A model generated the notes under the pieces. That model worked only from the letters and a program-made list of their open reading frames with translations. It searched no databases and was not told where the DNA came from. From NCBI RefSeq assembly GCF_900101815.1, contig NZ_FNAO01000010.1:62001-126000 (forward strand): a DNA stretch of 64,000 nucleotides, in the 5' to 3' direction. The stretch comes from Pricia antarctica. GTDB taxonomy: Bacteria; Bacteroidota; Bacteroidia; Flavobacteriales; Flavobacteriaceae. Below, in pieces: positions 19,290-29,214 of this stretch. Both the position numbers and the translations under genes were made by a program. The number at the start of each line of letters is the position of its first letter. The stretch's first letter is position 1.

Positions 19290-20111
19290 TTATTTAAAAT
19301 TAATGGTATTTAGTTTTTCCATGACCAGCTCCGTGGTCTTTTCGGTCGCTTTCGGAAAAACCTCACGTAAATCTATATTGTCCGTTTTTTGTAGTACCGC
19401 TTGCAGGTTGGTCATAAAGCAGTTCTTTATTTCGGTCGCCAAATTAATTTTAGTGATCCCATTTTTGATGGAGGCCTGAATCTGATCTGCCGGAATACCC
19501 GAACTACCATGCAATACCAAAGCTGCGGTGACTGCTTCGTTCAATTCCTTGATAAGCTCTAATTGTAATTTGGGGGTTTCATTATAAAAGCCATGGGCCG
19601 AGCCTACCGCTACTGCCAAAGCATTTATACCTGTCGCTTCTACAAAGCGTTTAGCCTCGTCGGGCTGGGTATAGATCATTTTCTGGTCCTGTCCCAATTT
19701 TGAGATATAGCCCAATTCCGCTTCGACGTTGATAGCATAGCTTTCGGCGTACCGGACGATTTCCTTGGTTATCTTTATATTCTCCTTCAATGGCTTTTCA
19801 CTCGCATCTATCATTACGGAATCATAGCCCGCATCGATGCAGGCTTTAACAACATCAACATCTTGCCCGTGGTCTAGATGCAACCAAGCGGTGACCCCGT
19901 ATTGCTTGATAGCACTGGTCGCCATGCCCTTGGCCACTTCAAGGCCCAGGTACTTTATGGAACTCTCGGAGGTCTGTAAGATAAGGGCGCTCTTTGTTCT
20001 TTGTGCGGCGGTCAACACGGCCGAAAGGGTTTCAAAATTATAGAAATTGGTGGCCAATAGCGCTTTGCCGTTCTTTTTATTGTTCGCGAGCTGTTCCTGT
20101 AATTTGATCAT
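19290..20111 (-). CDS. Class II (zinc) fructose/tagatose-bisphosphate-type aldolase
   Basis: This 273-residue protein shows class II aldolase motifs. HLDHGQD contains the proton donor Asp80 and zinc ligand His81; further zinc ligands are His173 in GSAHGFY and His201 in LHGSSGIP; the phosphate-binding segment is KINLATEI. Length and motifs fit the KbaY/GatY/FbaA group, which cleaves ketose bisphosphates to triose phosphates in the cytoplasm. Its start overlaps the stop of the upstream PfkB gene by four bases (ATGA), so the two are translationally coupled. Tagatose or fructose bisphosphate specificity is open. Confidence 0.88.
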   Translation of the reverse strand: MIKLQEQLANNKKNGKALLATNFYNFETLSAVLTAAQRTKSALILQTSESSIKYLGLEVAKGMATSAIKQYGVTAWLHLDHGQDVDVVKACIDAGYDSVMIDASEKPLKENIKITKEIVRYAESYAINVEAELGYISKLGQDQKMIYTQPDEAKRFVEATGINALAVAVGSAHGFYNETPKLQLELIKELNEAVTAALVLHGSSGIPADQIQASIKNGITKINLATEIKNCFMTNLQAVLQKTDNIDLREVFPKATEKTTELVMEKLNTINFK

Positions 20112-21058
20112 TTTTCGATGTCGTATGAAAATTGGTTTTTGGCGATTGCGCCGATATATTCCCTGTTCTTAAAGGCCGCGGTTCCACCGGATGCGGTCGT
20201 ATTAATAGCACCCGTAACGTTACCGAACTCCAAACATTCCGTCAAAGGTTTTCCTTGGATATATCTGTGGATAAATCCCGCATCGAAACTATCTCCGGCG
20301 CCGATACAGTCGACTACCGTATCGTTGCGATAGGCAGTTTTTGAAACCATTGCTCCGTCGCTCCACAAGTGGGCTCCGTTTTCACCGTCTTTGATAACGA
20401 CATGATTTGCGATGGGAGACATCTTTTTCAGACCCGAAGCTATATTGTCACTATCCGTCAAAAATTGAAATTCCAAAACATTAGGTAAGAATACATCTAT
20501 GACCGGAAGGAGTTGGCTTAAATCCAAGTCCCAAGTTTCTTGAGGGTCCCACTGCGGATCCATTGAGGTGGTAAGTCCAAGATTTTTGGCTCTTTTAAAG
20601 AGCCGAACGATATCTTTCTTTAAAGCCGTTTGCAAAAAGACGGAACTAAGATGCAGGTGTTTCGCGCTTTTGAGGATGGCATCGGTAACCTCTTCCTCCT
20701 TTAGATGCTCCATAGCTCCGGGAAAGGTAATATTCGCGCGGTCCATATCATAATTCATGACCACGGTCGCTCCAGTCTTATAGGTATCGGATTTTAGGAT
20801 GAATCCCGTGTCCACATTTTTTTGACGGAGCGAACTTTCTACGGTCACCGCGAAATCATCAGTACCTATTTTCCCCATAAATGCTACAGTACTGCCTAAA
20901 GCACACAGATTACTGGCAAAAATAGCGGAACTACTGCCTAGGGTTAGATTAAAATTATGGGCCAATATCTCTTTGCCAATTTTGGGAAAACCTTGAATAT
21001 CATCCAAAATGATATCCACATTTAGCTCTCCTACTACCAAAACATCAAAAGTTTTCAT
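20108..21058 (-). CDS. PfkB-family carbohydrate kinase (ribokinase-like)
   Basis: 316 residues of the ribokinase/PfkB fold. The N-terminal sugar-binding strand is VLVVGELNVDIILDD, and the C-terminal catalytic motif is CIGAGDSFDAGFIH with Asp256. It should phosphorylate a monosaccharide, or another hydroxyl substrate, with ATP. The four-base overlap with the aldolase gene shows one operon, and the GH36-like enzyme follows. It differs in type from the LacC/FruK-like kinase at 16212, so the two could act in sequence. An AT-rich gap of about 320 bp separates it from the PKD lipoprotein gene, so it may have its own promoter. Confidence 0.88.
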   Translation of the reverse strand: MKTFDVLVVGELNVDIILDDIQGFPKIGKEILAHNFNLTLGSSSAIFASNLCALGSTVAFMGKIGTDDFAVTVESSLRQKNVDTGFILKSDTYKTGATVVMNYDMDRANITFPGAMEHLKEEEVTDAILKSAKHLHLSSVFLQTALKKDIVRLFKRAKNLGLTTSMDPQWDPQETWDLDLSQLLPVIDVFLPNVLEFQFLTDSDNIASGLKKMSPIANHVVIKDGENGAHLWSDGAMVSKTAYRNDTVVDCIGAGDSFDAGFIHRYIQGKPLTECLEFGNVTGAINTTASGGTAAFKNREYIGAIAKNQFSYDIEK

Positions 21059-21379
21059 ATAATTAATCCTAAGGCATCCAAAGATAGGAAAAATATAAAA
21101 CTTACAAAACCTTTCTTTTTAAAGTTTAGATTCTTTCTTTACCTTGAAGAAACTGTTTTACTTTGACTCTGATATATTATTAGCCATTAAAAATTTCGGG
21201 AACGCTACAATGGAATCGGTTAACTTTGGTCTAAAACTTTGTATACAAAAGGTTTTCTTGGATTTATTTAGGCTTCGCCAAAAAAATATTCGTACCCCTT
21301 TCTTTTGATTTAAAGAAGTAAATCACTTGCTGAATAAGAGATAGCGTTTCCAACTAGTGGTAGCACCCGCAGGAGCCGA
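21059..21379. other. Intergenic gap between PKD lipoprotein and kinase genes
   Basis: About 320 bases with no gene. It contains TTTCGGGAACGCTACA near 21193, resembling the direct repeats at 11702-11775. No terminator was found, so the operon boundary here is uncertain. Confidence 0.5.
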
Positions 21380-22258
21380 CTATAAATCAATACGTACATA
21401 AGAACCATCTCCGGGGATAGTAGAGACCGTAGAATATCCTTCGGTGAGCTCTACAAAGCCCACACCCAAATAATCTCCTGTGAGCCCCAGAGCTGATTTG
21501 TCTAAAGTGAACTCAACTGCTTTCATGCCCTCCCCCGGGGCATCGCCTATAGCGGATACATTTAAAGTTGATGCGTCGGCCACGCTGTTATTAAATGACC
21601 ATCCGGACTCCCCTGCGTCCTGGGCAAAAAATTCTCCCCAACTATCATTCACAAGAGGACCCTCGAAAAGAAGTTCTGCACCTGAAAAATCAGGAAAATC
21701 ACCATCATCTAAAAACCCGCTAGTTTCATCCGCGTCCGTGTTCATATATATTTGGCAAATTTCTAAAAGCATATCGGCATTACCTTCTAAATAAAAGCTT
21801 ATTTTCTCGCCTACCGTCCAAACTTTCATCAATTGAATTGCACTGTCCCCTGTGGTGTTTTCCGCAATAACTTCAACATCTTCCCAATCATCAAAGTCGC
21901 CATCTATTTCAATATCAATAATTACTATTTCGGGGGCGGTTATTGTTTTTGTAACAAAGCCCTCATTCCCATTCTCGTCAGTAATGGTTAAGGAAACCAG
22001 TAACTGTCCGCCGATGGGGTAGGTATGCTCCGGATTTTCTTCTTCGGATATAAACCCTAAATCGCCAAAATCCCATCTATATGTATTGCCACTCTCCGAC
22101 TGGTTGGTAAACTTAAAAGTGCTTCCGTCATTCGTAAACGTAAAATCGGCTTCGAGTGGGTTGCCACCGGTAACAGGGTCCGCTTCTTCATCATTGGAAC
22201 ATCCAATCAGAAGAAAAATCACCATCAAAAAATTTAGTATTAGCTTTATTTTTTTCAT
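21380..22258 (-). CDS. PKD-domain surface lipoprotein with CBM9/SusE-like C-terminal domain
   Basis: 292 residues with a lipoprotein signal (MVIFLLIGCSNDEE). A PKD domain at about residues 36-110 has the hallmark YRWDFGDLG and ENPEHTYP. The C-terminal half (about 115-292) begins IDGDFDDWEDVEVI and ends SYVRIDL, resembling the beta-sandwich domains of CBM9-like and surface glycan-binding proteins. It follows susD by about 110 bp. In a PUL this position is typical for a SusE/F-like surface glycan-binding protein, which I infer here. The ligand is unknown. Confidence 0.75.
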   Translation of the reverse strand: MKKIKLILNFLMVIFLLIGCSNDEEADPVTGGNPLEADFTFTNDGSTFKFTNQSESGNTYRWDFGDLGFISEEENPEHTYPIGGQLLVSLTITDENGNEGFVTKTITAPEIVIIDIEIDGDFDDWEDVEVIAENTTGDSAIQLMKVWTVGEKISFYLEGNADMLLEICQIYMNTDADETSGFLDDGDFPDFSGAELLFEGPLVNDSWGEFFAQDAGESGWSFNNSVADASTLNVSAIGDAPGEGMKAVEFTLDKSALGLTGDYLGVGFVELTEGYSTVSTIPGDGSYVRIDL

Positions 22259-22367
22259 ATTTCAAATTTTTAAATAGGGAACTATTTAAAAGAGGCCTAT
22301 ACGTTGTAACGTTTTTTGAACACCTAAACAGGTATCAATAACCGCTCGTAGGTGACTCGGTTTATAA

Positions 22368-23843
22368 TTAATTAGTATAACCGGGATTTTGCAAAAATTT
22401 TCCTTTACCCTCATTTATCCTTTCAAATGAGAAGGGGAAAACCTCTTTATTTTTGTTGCTTTGGCTTAAAGGTCCTACCAAATCCTTGTTATATTCCGTA
22501 AATTTTCCATGGCGTATCAAGTCTGAACGATATTGTCCGTTTTCGCACCAATATTCATGTGACCTTTCTAACAGGATTAAAGTATTGAAACTTTCCAAGT
22601 CCGAATAGTCTCCCAAGGCAACAGGGGCTATTTTCGCTCTGGTCCGTATTTGGTTCACCAGGTCTATTGCTTCTTGGTTTGGGGCACCATCCGAATTTGC
22701 GATGGCTTCAGCCTTAGATAATAAGACATCTGCATATCTATATAGAATAATGTCGACCGTGGTGAATTCTCCTTCGCGATCAGCGTCGGCATTAATTTTT
22801 AAGGCGAGGGGACCCAATTGAATAAAATCACCAGGATTGGCTCTGTTATAAGTGATGCCGTCTGTTCCGGTATACTCCGCTATCAGATTTGTTTTCCGCA
22901 CATCATCGGGTTCAAATGAATCGTAGAAAGCCCAAGAACTTTGTACGGTACCCCATCCCGCACCATCAGGATAATTACTAGGTAGCACCATGAGCTGCCA
23001 CTGATTTTCACTTGTTCCGGCATAGTCGGAAGGAATTGAAAAGATGACCTCTTTGCTATCCGTAGCCCCATTCAGATCCCAAAGGCCTACATAATCCTCC
23101 TCCAATTGGTAATGTCCCATGGCCATAATGGCATTGGCCTGTGTTTCTACATCGGCCCACCTCTTTTCGTGCAGGTACAACCTTATGAGAATCATTCTTG
23201 CCATTCCTTGGCTAAACCTACCATAGGGTGTTTTATCCGGTCCTTTTAAGTCTCTTGAGGCATCCAATAAATTTTGTTCGATAAAATTTACCATTTCATC
23301 ATAAGGAAGCCGGGCCAAGGGTTCTTCTTGCAAAGGGTTGAGCAGAACTTCTAGAGGGGCTACCACTATCGGACCATACATGTCGAATAGCTCGTACGCA
23401 AGAAAACCTCTTGCACATTTAATTTCTGCAATAGCCAATTTTTTTACGGATTCTATGGCTTCAGATTTTTCAATTCTATCGATGCTGAGGGTCATACTGC
23501 TTATCTTATTATAGAACATATCATAGGGCCGTGTCGCCCCTTCCTCGTCGGGTGTCCAACTGTGATAGGTTCCAGCTTCCTGAATGCCATATTCTCCCAT
23601 AAGAATTTCTGTAGATGAATCCAAGGTAAAAGCGAGCCCGTTTTCCGATGTTGTATGGATGCCATCCCACCAAGATCCTCTTAAAGGATAGTAAGCGGCC
23701 GCCACGAGAGCTTCCACATCACTTTCGGAAGTAGGGAAGATACTCGGATTGATTTCGTCATAGCTAACGGGCTCAAGATCGGGATTGCAGCCAGAGGATA
23801 GCATCAACAGCATCGCTATCAGGCCAAACTTTACATTTTTCAT
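22368..23843 (-). CDS. SusD/RagB family outer-membrane glycan-binding lipoprotein
   Basis: 491 residues, lipoprotein signal LLMLSSGCNPDLEP (Cys at about residue 19). The SusD helical region includes IKCARGFLAYELFDMYGPIV, and the conserved C-terminal region includes ILLERSHEYWCENGQYRSDL. It lies 18 bp after the susC gene. It is more divergent from the other two SusD proteins of the window than they are from each other, as judged by eye, which suggests a different ligand. Confidence 0.93.
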   Translation of the reverse strand: MKNVKFGLIAMLLMLSSGCNPDLEPVSYDEINPSIFPTSESDVEALVAAAYYPLRGSWWDGIHTTSENGLAFTLDSSTEILMGEYGIQEAGTYHSWTPDEEGATRPYDMFYNKISSMTLSIDRIEKSEAIESVKKLAIAEIKCARGFLAYELFDMYGPIVVAPLEVLLNPLQEEPLARLPYDEMVNFIEQNLLDASRDLKGPDKTPYGRFSQGMARMILIRLYLHEKRWADVETQANAIMAMGHYQLEEDYVGLWDLNGATDSKEVIFSIPSDYAGTSENQWQLMVLPSNYPDGAGWGTVQSSWAFYDSFEPDDVRKTNLIAEYTGTDGITYNRANPGDFIQLGPLALKINADADREGEFTTVDIILYRYADVLLSKAEAIANSDGAPNQEAIDLVNQIRTRAKIAPVALGDYSDLESFNTLILLERSHEYWCENGQYRSDLIRHGKFTEYNKDLVGPLSQSNKNKEVFPFSFERINEGKGKFLQNPGYTN

Positions 23844-23861
23844 AATTTCCTTTTTTTTTAA

Positions 23862-26800
23862 TTAAAATTTGAGGTCAATACCTACGGTATACGTGCTTAC
23901 GTTAGGGTAAGCCGCAACTAGATTGTCTGTTTCTGGATCAACACCGTCATACGGGGTGATCGTAAAAAGGTTATTGGCATCCAATCTTAAGGCACCACCT
24001 CTCAATACCCCCCCAAACCATTTTTTAGGCAATTTATAAGAAAGGGAGGCATATTGAAGACGGATAAACCAAGCATCCTGTAACCAGAAATCTCCTGCAC
24101 CGTCTTCGCCTCCGCCAGCGGAGGAGGGTCTGGTCGTAGAGGGATTCGTAGGGGTCCATCTGCCATATACACTTCGTAGTACATTGGTTCCGCTTGTTGC
24201 CACATCACCAATACCGACCCCATAGGTTAAATCGGTCTGGTTCTCGATTCTGCGCCCGAACATTCCGTTAAAATGAAAATTCAGCTCCAAATTTTTATAA
24301 GTGATAATATTACTAAAACCTGCCAGAAAATCGGGATCTGACGATCCAAGTAGTACAATATCCGCTTGATCTATAATACCATCCGGCGCGCCCGCCTTTA
24401 CAAACCTGCTATTTTCATCCGTTATTGGATTTCCCTCAGCATCCTTGGCAAAACCATCTACATCCTTGATTTTGATACCTCCTGGAATAAGCAGTGGTTG
24501 CGCCGGGACGGTTTCCCCAATCTGCATAATTCCATCGGATAAGTAGCTAAATTGTGGACGAATAGGATCTTCTACACTTTCGAAAATAGAAGGTTTCCAA
24601 TCAGGTGCCCTTTCCTTCCACCTGTCTTCGTATTTTGAATAGGTAAGGATGCTTCTCCATTTAAAGTTTTCCGTATCTATATTATAGGTATTTAGGGTAA
24701 CCTCTACCCCTTTGCTCTGTGTTGCCCCAATATTGGCCCAAACTACATTTATTTCATTATAGGAATTGATGGGCTTTAAGCTCAAAAGATCCGTAACGTC
24801 TTTATTGTAGACCTCTACAGATCCTGACACTCTTCCCCTATACAATTCAAAATCCAGTCCAAAATTTCGTTCGGTCGTAGTTTCCCATTTTAAATCGGGA
24901 TTAGCCAAACGATTTGCAAAAACACCTATCAAAAGCGATTCATCAGGATTTAAATAGGCTGGTTGGGCATAATAGGCAGCAAAAGCATTGCCGCCAATAT
25001 CTGCATTTCCGGTAGAACCATATCCGAACCTAAATTTCAATTGGGAGACCTTATCCTTCACATTCTCCATAAAAGGTTCTTCTGCAATATCCCAACCGAT
25101 TGCAAAAGAGGGAAATAAAGCATATTTATTATTTTCCGCAAACACACTGGCCCCATCTCGACGAACGGTCGAGGTCAATATGTATCTATCTTTATAAACA
25201 TAATTTAATCTACTAAAATAAGATACAAATTTATTTTGTGATTTAAACGATCCCACCACCTTGGTGCCAGCACCCGAGTTAATATTATTCCACAAAAAAG
25301 CATCAGTAAGAAAGCCATTGTTTCCTAAATTGGAGCCCTGTGATTCGAAGTTTTGGGTAGAATACCCTGCCAATAGTGTAAGATTGTGATTTTCATTTAA
25401 AGTAGCAGTGTAATTGAGGGTTATATCGAGGAGTTTATCATTTTTGCGTTCATCTGCTATCGATGCCTGCCCATTCTTTACGGCCCCTTCCAAAACAGTT
25501 TTCGGAATATAGGTATTTCTACTTGTATTACCTTGGTCTATACCCGCCTGAACTCTTGCCGTTAAGCCTTTAATAGGTTTTAGCTCTACATAAAAATTGG
25601 TAAGCGTTCGATCGATGACCCCCTCATCGGCAATGTTCAAAAGAGAAAAAGGGTTTGGTTGCTTACCTGCCTTTGGATTTATGGGATAGTTTCCAAATTC
25701 ATCGATTGCCTCCACATATGGGGATTGCTGAATTGACGCTCTAATAATCCCGGATTTTTCAAACCCTTCATCCCCTATGGAGGTGTTTTGGTTGTTAATC
25801 CTGCTCTTGGTCAGATTAAGCCCAAAACTGATATACTTATTAATTTTTTGATCCAGATTAAAACGCAAGGAAGACCTATCCATTTCGGAATTCCGAAGCA
25901 CCCCCTTATGAGTAAATAGGTTTCCGGACAAAAAATATTTTGTGGATTCGTTACCGCCCCTAACCGATAGATTATGCTGCTGAATGAATCCATCGCGAGT
26001 GGTTAGACTTAACCAATCTGTACCGGGGAATCTCGGGTTCCTAATTTCATTATCGGAAAACACCCTCCTAAACGGAACCCCATTGACAGGGTCCGCTATG
26101 GCCTCATCAAGGCTTCTTTTCCCATAGGGAACAATTCGATTGGACGAGCTCCAGTTTTCCCAGGCAGATTCATTGCTTACCTCCATCCATTCTTTGAGTT
26201 TTAAGACATCAAATGCGTCGTTATAGTCTTGTAAGGATAGAGAAGATGAATAATCAATTTGAATTTTTCCTGCCACCCCTTTCTTTGTGGTAATTAAAAT
26301 TACCCCATTGGCCGCCCTTGCACCATATATTGAAGTGGAACTGGCATCCTTCAATACTTGTATGTCATCGATATCGTTAGGGTTGAAGGAATTTAAAATA
26401 TTTTGGGTACCTCCCTCGTATTGATTGCCGCTTTCGGGCTGTTGAAAATCAGTAATGGGAAAACCGTCAACTACGATCAAAGGTTGATTGCTCGCATTTA
26501 TCGAGGCAGCTCCTCGAATCAGAAAATTCAACCCCCCTCCCGGCTGGGCGCTGTTCTGGGTAACTTGTAGCCCAGCCACTTTCCCTTGAAGTACCTGACC
26601 TATAGAGGCGGTAGACGAGAGAACAAGCTCTTCGGTTTTCACGGAGGAAATAGCGCCTACTACATCCCTTTTCCTTTGGGTTCCATAACCTACTACCACG
26701 ACTTCATCCAAAGCACTATTGCTCTCTTCCATACTAACGTCAATAGTTGACCGGTTTCCGACGGGGGCTTCTTGGGATTCGAAACCCAAATAGGAAAAAA

Positions 26801-27020
26801 CTAAAACCGCATTCTGATTTCCAACATCAATAGTATAGTTGCCGTCAAAATCAGTGGATACGCCATTTGTTGTTCCTTTTTCCACAACGTTGACCCCAGG
26901 TAACAGTTCCCCATTAGTTGTTACTTGTCCTGACACGGTTCGTTGTTGTGCATACCCAAAGGATACAAAGGCTAAAAATAAAAATAGGATAAAAGGCGCA
27001 ATAATGGTTCTCGACGTCAT
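23862..27020 (-). CDS. SusC/RagA family TonB-dependent outer-membrane transporter
   Basis: 1052 residues with a signal peptide (FILFLFLAFVSFGYAQ). The carboxypeptidase-D-like domain follows (SGQVTTNGELLPGVNV, DFDGNYTIDV), then the linker DEVVVVGYGTQRKRDVVG. The plug contains VVDGFPI and VLKDASSTSIYGARAANGV, and the barrel ends YTVGIDLKF. It imports oligosaccharides with the SusD encoded next. About 140 bp upstream lies the inverted repeat at 27161-27184, whose GTACTTAAATA core also occurs upstream of the susC at 46969. Confidence 0.96.
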   Translation of the reverse strand: MTSRTIIAPFILFLFLAFVSFGYAQQRTVSGQVTTNGELLPGVNVVEKGTTNGVSTDFDGNYTIDVGNQNAVLVFSYLGFESQEAPVGNRSTIDVSMEESNSALDEVVVVGYGTQRKRDVVGAISSVKTEELVLSSTASIGQVLQGKVAGLQVTQNSAQPGGGLNFLIRGAASINASNQPLIVVDGFPITDFQQPESGNQYEGGTQNILNSFNPNDIDDIQVLKDASSTSIYGARAANGVILITTKKGVAGKIQIDYSSSLSLQDYNDAFDVLKLKEWMEVSNESAWENWSSSNRIVPYGKRSLDEAIADPVNGVPFRRVFSDNEIRNPRFPGTDWLSLTTRDGFIQQHNLSVRGGNESTKYFLSGNLFTHKGVLRNSEMDRSSLRFNLDQKINKYISFGLNLTKSRINNQNTSIGDEGFEKSGIIRASIQQSPYVEAIDEFGNYPINPKAGKQPNPFSLLNIADEGVIDRTLTNFYVELKPIKGLTARVQAGIDQGNTSRNTYIPKTVLEGAVKNGQASIADERKNDKLLDITLNYTATLNENHNLTLLAGYSTQNFESQGSNLGNNGFLTDAFLWNNINSGAGTKVVGSFKSQNKFVSYFSRLNYVYKDRYILTSTVRRDGASVFAENNKYALFPSFAIGWDIAEEPFMENVKDKVSQLKFRFGYGSTGNADIGGNAFAAYYAQPAYLNPDESLLIGVFANRLANPDLKWETTTERNFGLDFELYRGRVSGSVEVYNKDVTDLLSLKPINSYNEINVVWANIGATQSKGVEVTLNTYNIDTENFKWRSILTYSKYEDRWKERAPDWKPSIFESVEDPIRPQFSYLSDGIMQIGETVPAQPLLIPGGIKIKDVDGFAKDAEGNPITDENSRFVKAGAPDGIIDQADIVLLGSSDPDFLAGFSNIITYKNLELNFHFNGMFGRRIENQTDLTYGVGIGDVATSGTNVLRSVYGRWTPTNPSTTRPSSAGGGEDGAGDFWLQDAWFIRLQYASLSYKLPKKWFGGVLRGGALRLDANNLFTITPYDGVDPETDNLVAAYPNVSTYTVGIDLKF

Positions 27021-27430
27021 ATGGATTGAGTTAGGTTGAACAAAATCGTTAAAACGAAGTTAACAAATATTTATAAACTTTCAAAACCTTATCATAATAT
27101 TTCAAATACTTTTCTTAAATATTTCGTTCTCTTCTGTTGGTGGATGATGTATGAATGTTGTTTCGTACCTATTTAAGTACGAAAAGTAGTATTAAGAATT
27201 AATTTTGAACTCAAGTGAAAAGAGGTAGTATTTTATATAATGGAATAGCATTTAGCTATACTTTTTACCTTCGCGACTACCGTTTGTTTTTCTGGTGGGA
27301 ATAGTCTTTCAAGCTTACCTATTGACTACTACTTTTCTAAGGACAAAAGAGGGAATCAAATTAGTGAAAGGCTGCTTGAAAATGTGCGCAGATTAAAGCG
27401 GAATAGGTTCAATCTATACAAGTTATTTCT
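27021..27430. other. Region upstream of susC with operator-like repeat and a possible coding remnant
   Basis: Holds the susC promoter and the inverted repeat at 27161-27184. From about 27247 to 27434 the plus strand has an open stretch without a start codon, ending YKLFL and stop; it may be a decayed gene tail, but there is no recognised homology. Confidence 0.45.
27161..27184. promoter_or_regulatory. Inverted repeat TTTCGTAC-N8-GTACGAAA upstream of susC
   Basis: A perfect 8-8-8 inverted repeat about 140 bp upstream of the susC start. Read in the direction of susC it contains GTACTTAAATA, an 11-base string also found in the direction of transcription upstream of the other susC at 46879-46889. 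This makes it a good candidate operator for a shared regulator. Confidence 0.5.
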
Positions 27431-29161
27431 CTAGGGGGTAACTGTGGTTGAACCAATTAAGTTTGCACTAAGGGAAGCATTCCAAATATCGTGATTGGCA
27501 AACCGTATACAACGCTTAGTAGCGCTAAACTCCTTAGGGTCATTGATCTTCAAGTAAAGGTCATAGTCACCACGAGGTACCTTGCCAAATGCGCCCATTT
27601 CTACTGAGAAGTTTAAATCACGCCATGCAGCGGTATTGTCTGCCCTGCTGTCTAAATCAGGCCGCCAATCCCTTGGATCAAGGTTCGTAAGTGCCCTGTA
27701 AGTGTTAGAACTATCTTTAGCTTTCAGGATTATCGACACGTTTTTCTTGTTGACTACATTGCCAAAACCAACATTTTGGATTTTTCCTTCGAACCTCAGG
27801 GTGCCATTCTGATCCACAAATTTACTTGCATTAGCCTCACGCAACACTAATCGGTAGCCTAGTCTGTCACGCATATATTCCATTCCGTTTTTTCCGTTGT
27901 ATAGCGGGTCGAAGATCGCCGTTCGAGTCACTCCATCGTGTGGGGGCGTAAACGGGGCGGTGACATTTTCTTCATTATAAACAAAATCGTCCCAAAGTTT
28001 ATAAGTACGTTGGCTATAACTGGTGTTCAAATGAGTTGTTTGGGCATACGCTGCTTCATAAAGAACGTTCGGAAATCTGGGGTAGATATTATCGTCAGAA
28101 CCGGGCCCAACTGTTTCCCCGCCATAGAAGTTATTTTGATTTCTTATCCAAGTTAAAGCAGCGTTACGATCATAGTCACTTTGATCACCATTTCCAATTA
28201 ATGCAGAACCTTCCGAAAGAGAACCATTGTCGGTAATACTTGCGGAATAACTATCGTTGAACATGCCGAAACGTTGCGCCGGTGTTCCGCGAGCCGGGGC
28301 AGGCATCAAATTGGTAAAGCTATAATCGGTATCATACTCAACGTTATGCCATGCCATGACTCCGCCCGCATGTACTAAAATTGAACGCGAGGCGGGAACA
28401 TAGTCGAGCAAGGCTTCCAAAAGCCAGTGGTAACCCTCCGCAGTTCGGGCATATGATGACGAGTGCATTTCGCCCCACGGGCCGAAGATACCCGCTTTAA
28501 CAGTCATTATGCAATCTTCGAATTCGCCAAATACACTATGAAGCTGCCAAAGATGGTATTGTATCCAATTTTTATCCTCATGGCCAGGTATTCCACATAA
28601 ATCAGATTCATTGATAACCCCGGAATCATACCAACCACGACCTTTTTTCGCCCCCGGTTCGCAATCATGAATGACCTGGTCAAACTTTTCATTGGCAATC
28701 CAGGTGTGGCCGCGTCCGTCATAATTAAATTTCACAATGGCAACAGCTTCGCTATTTCGTACTCTTTGAAGCGCATCCCTTATATAATCAAGCGCAGCGG
28801 GTGTTAAAGCTTGGGTTGTTCCATAATCTGGCGGCACATCCCCATCAGCACTCCAAGGTCCTATGGGTTTGCCGTTGAGGGGGGCATTCGACGAAAAGTT
28901 TTTCAGGTCAAATTCCATATAAACGATGCGAGCATCAACAGAAACCGTAGTACCACTTATAATGGTTCTTAATTCAGGAAAACTTGGAGTTTCACCGTCT
29001 ACCGGAATCACATATGATTCGGGTCTGTAAAAGCCCCTGTCCGGATTCGGAACGTCTCCCACAAACTCAGTAAAGTTAAGATGCTGTGGCACCAGATTGT
29101 CCTGGGCGTTACCAACGCCGACAATCAAACAAAAAACAAGAAATTTAATTTTGGTCTTCAT
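27431..29161 (-). CDS. DUF4874/DUF4832-type secreted protein, putative TIM-barrel glycosidase
   Basis: About 576 residues from the ATG at 29161, chosen because a clean signal peptide (IKFLVFCLIVGVGNAQ) starts there. An upstream in-frame start would overlap the previous gene. The N-terminal signature PNPDRGFYRPESY and the later MTVKAGIFGPWGEMHSS, with Glu231 in the G-x-W-G-E motif, fit the DUF4874-DUF4832 pair. The family looks like a clan-A-type TIM barrel with a C-terminal beta domain (IQNVGFGNVVNKKNVSIILK), but its activity is not established to my knowledge. It directly follows a GH114-like gene and shares its architecture with the protein at 61456. Confidence 0.8.
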   Translation of the reverse strand: MKTKIKFLVFCLIVGVGNAQDNLVPQHLNFTEFVGDVPNPDRGFYRPESYVIPVDGETPSFPELRTIISGTTVSVDARIVYMEFDLKNFSSNAPLNGKPIGPWSADGDVPPDYGTTQALTPAALDYIRDALQRVRNSEAVAIVKFNYDGRGHTWIANEKFDQVIHDCEPGAKKGRGWYDSGVINESDLCGIPGHEDKNWIQYHLWQLHSVFGEFEDCIMTVKAGIFGPWGEMHSSSYARTAEGYHWLLEALLDYVPASRSILVHAGGVMAWHNVEYDTDYSFTNLMPAPARGTPAQRFGMFNDSYSASITDNGSLSEGSALIGNGDQSDYDRNAALTWIRNQNNFYGGETVGPGSDDNIYPRFPNVLYEAAYAQTTHLNTSYSQRTYKLWDDFVYNEENVTAPFTPPHDGVTRTAIFDPLYNGKNGMEYMRDRLGYRLVLREANASKFVDQNGTLRFEGKIQNVGFGNVVNKKNVSIILKAKDSSNTYRALTNLDPRDWRPDLDSRADNTAAWRDLNFSVEMGAFGKVPRGDYDLYLKINDPKEFSATKRCIRFANHDIWNASLSANLIGSTTVTP

Positions 29162-29214
29162 AGGATTTAATAGTTGATGAAAATAGCTAGGCTTTTGTTC
29201 GAAAAATACCTTAC

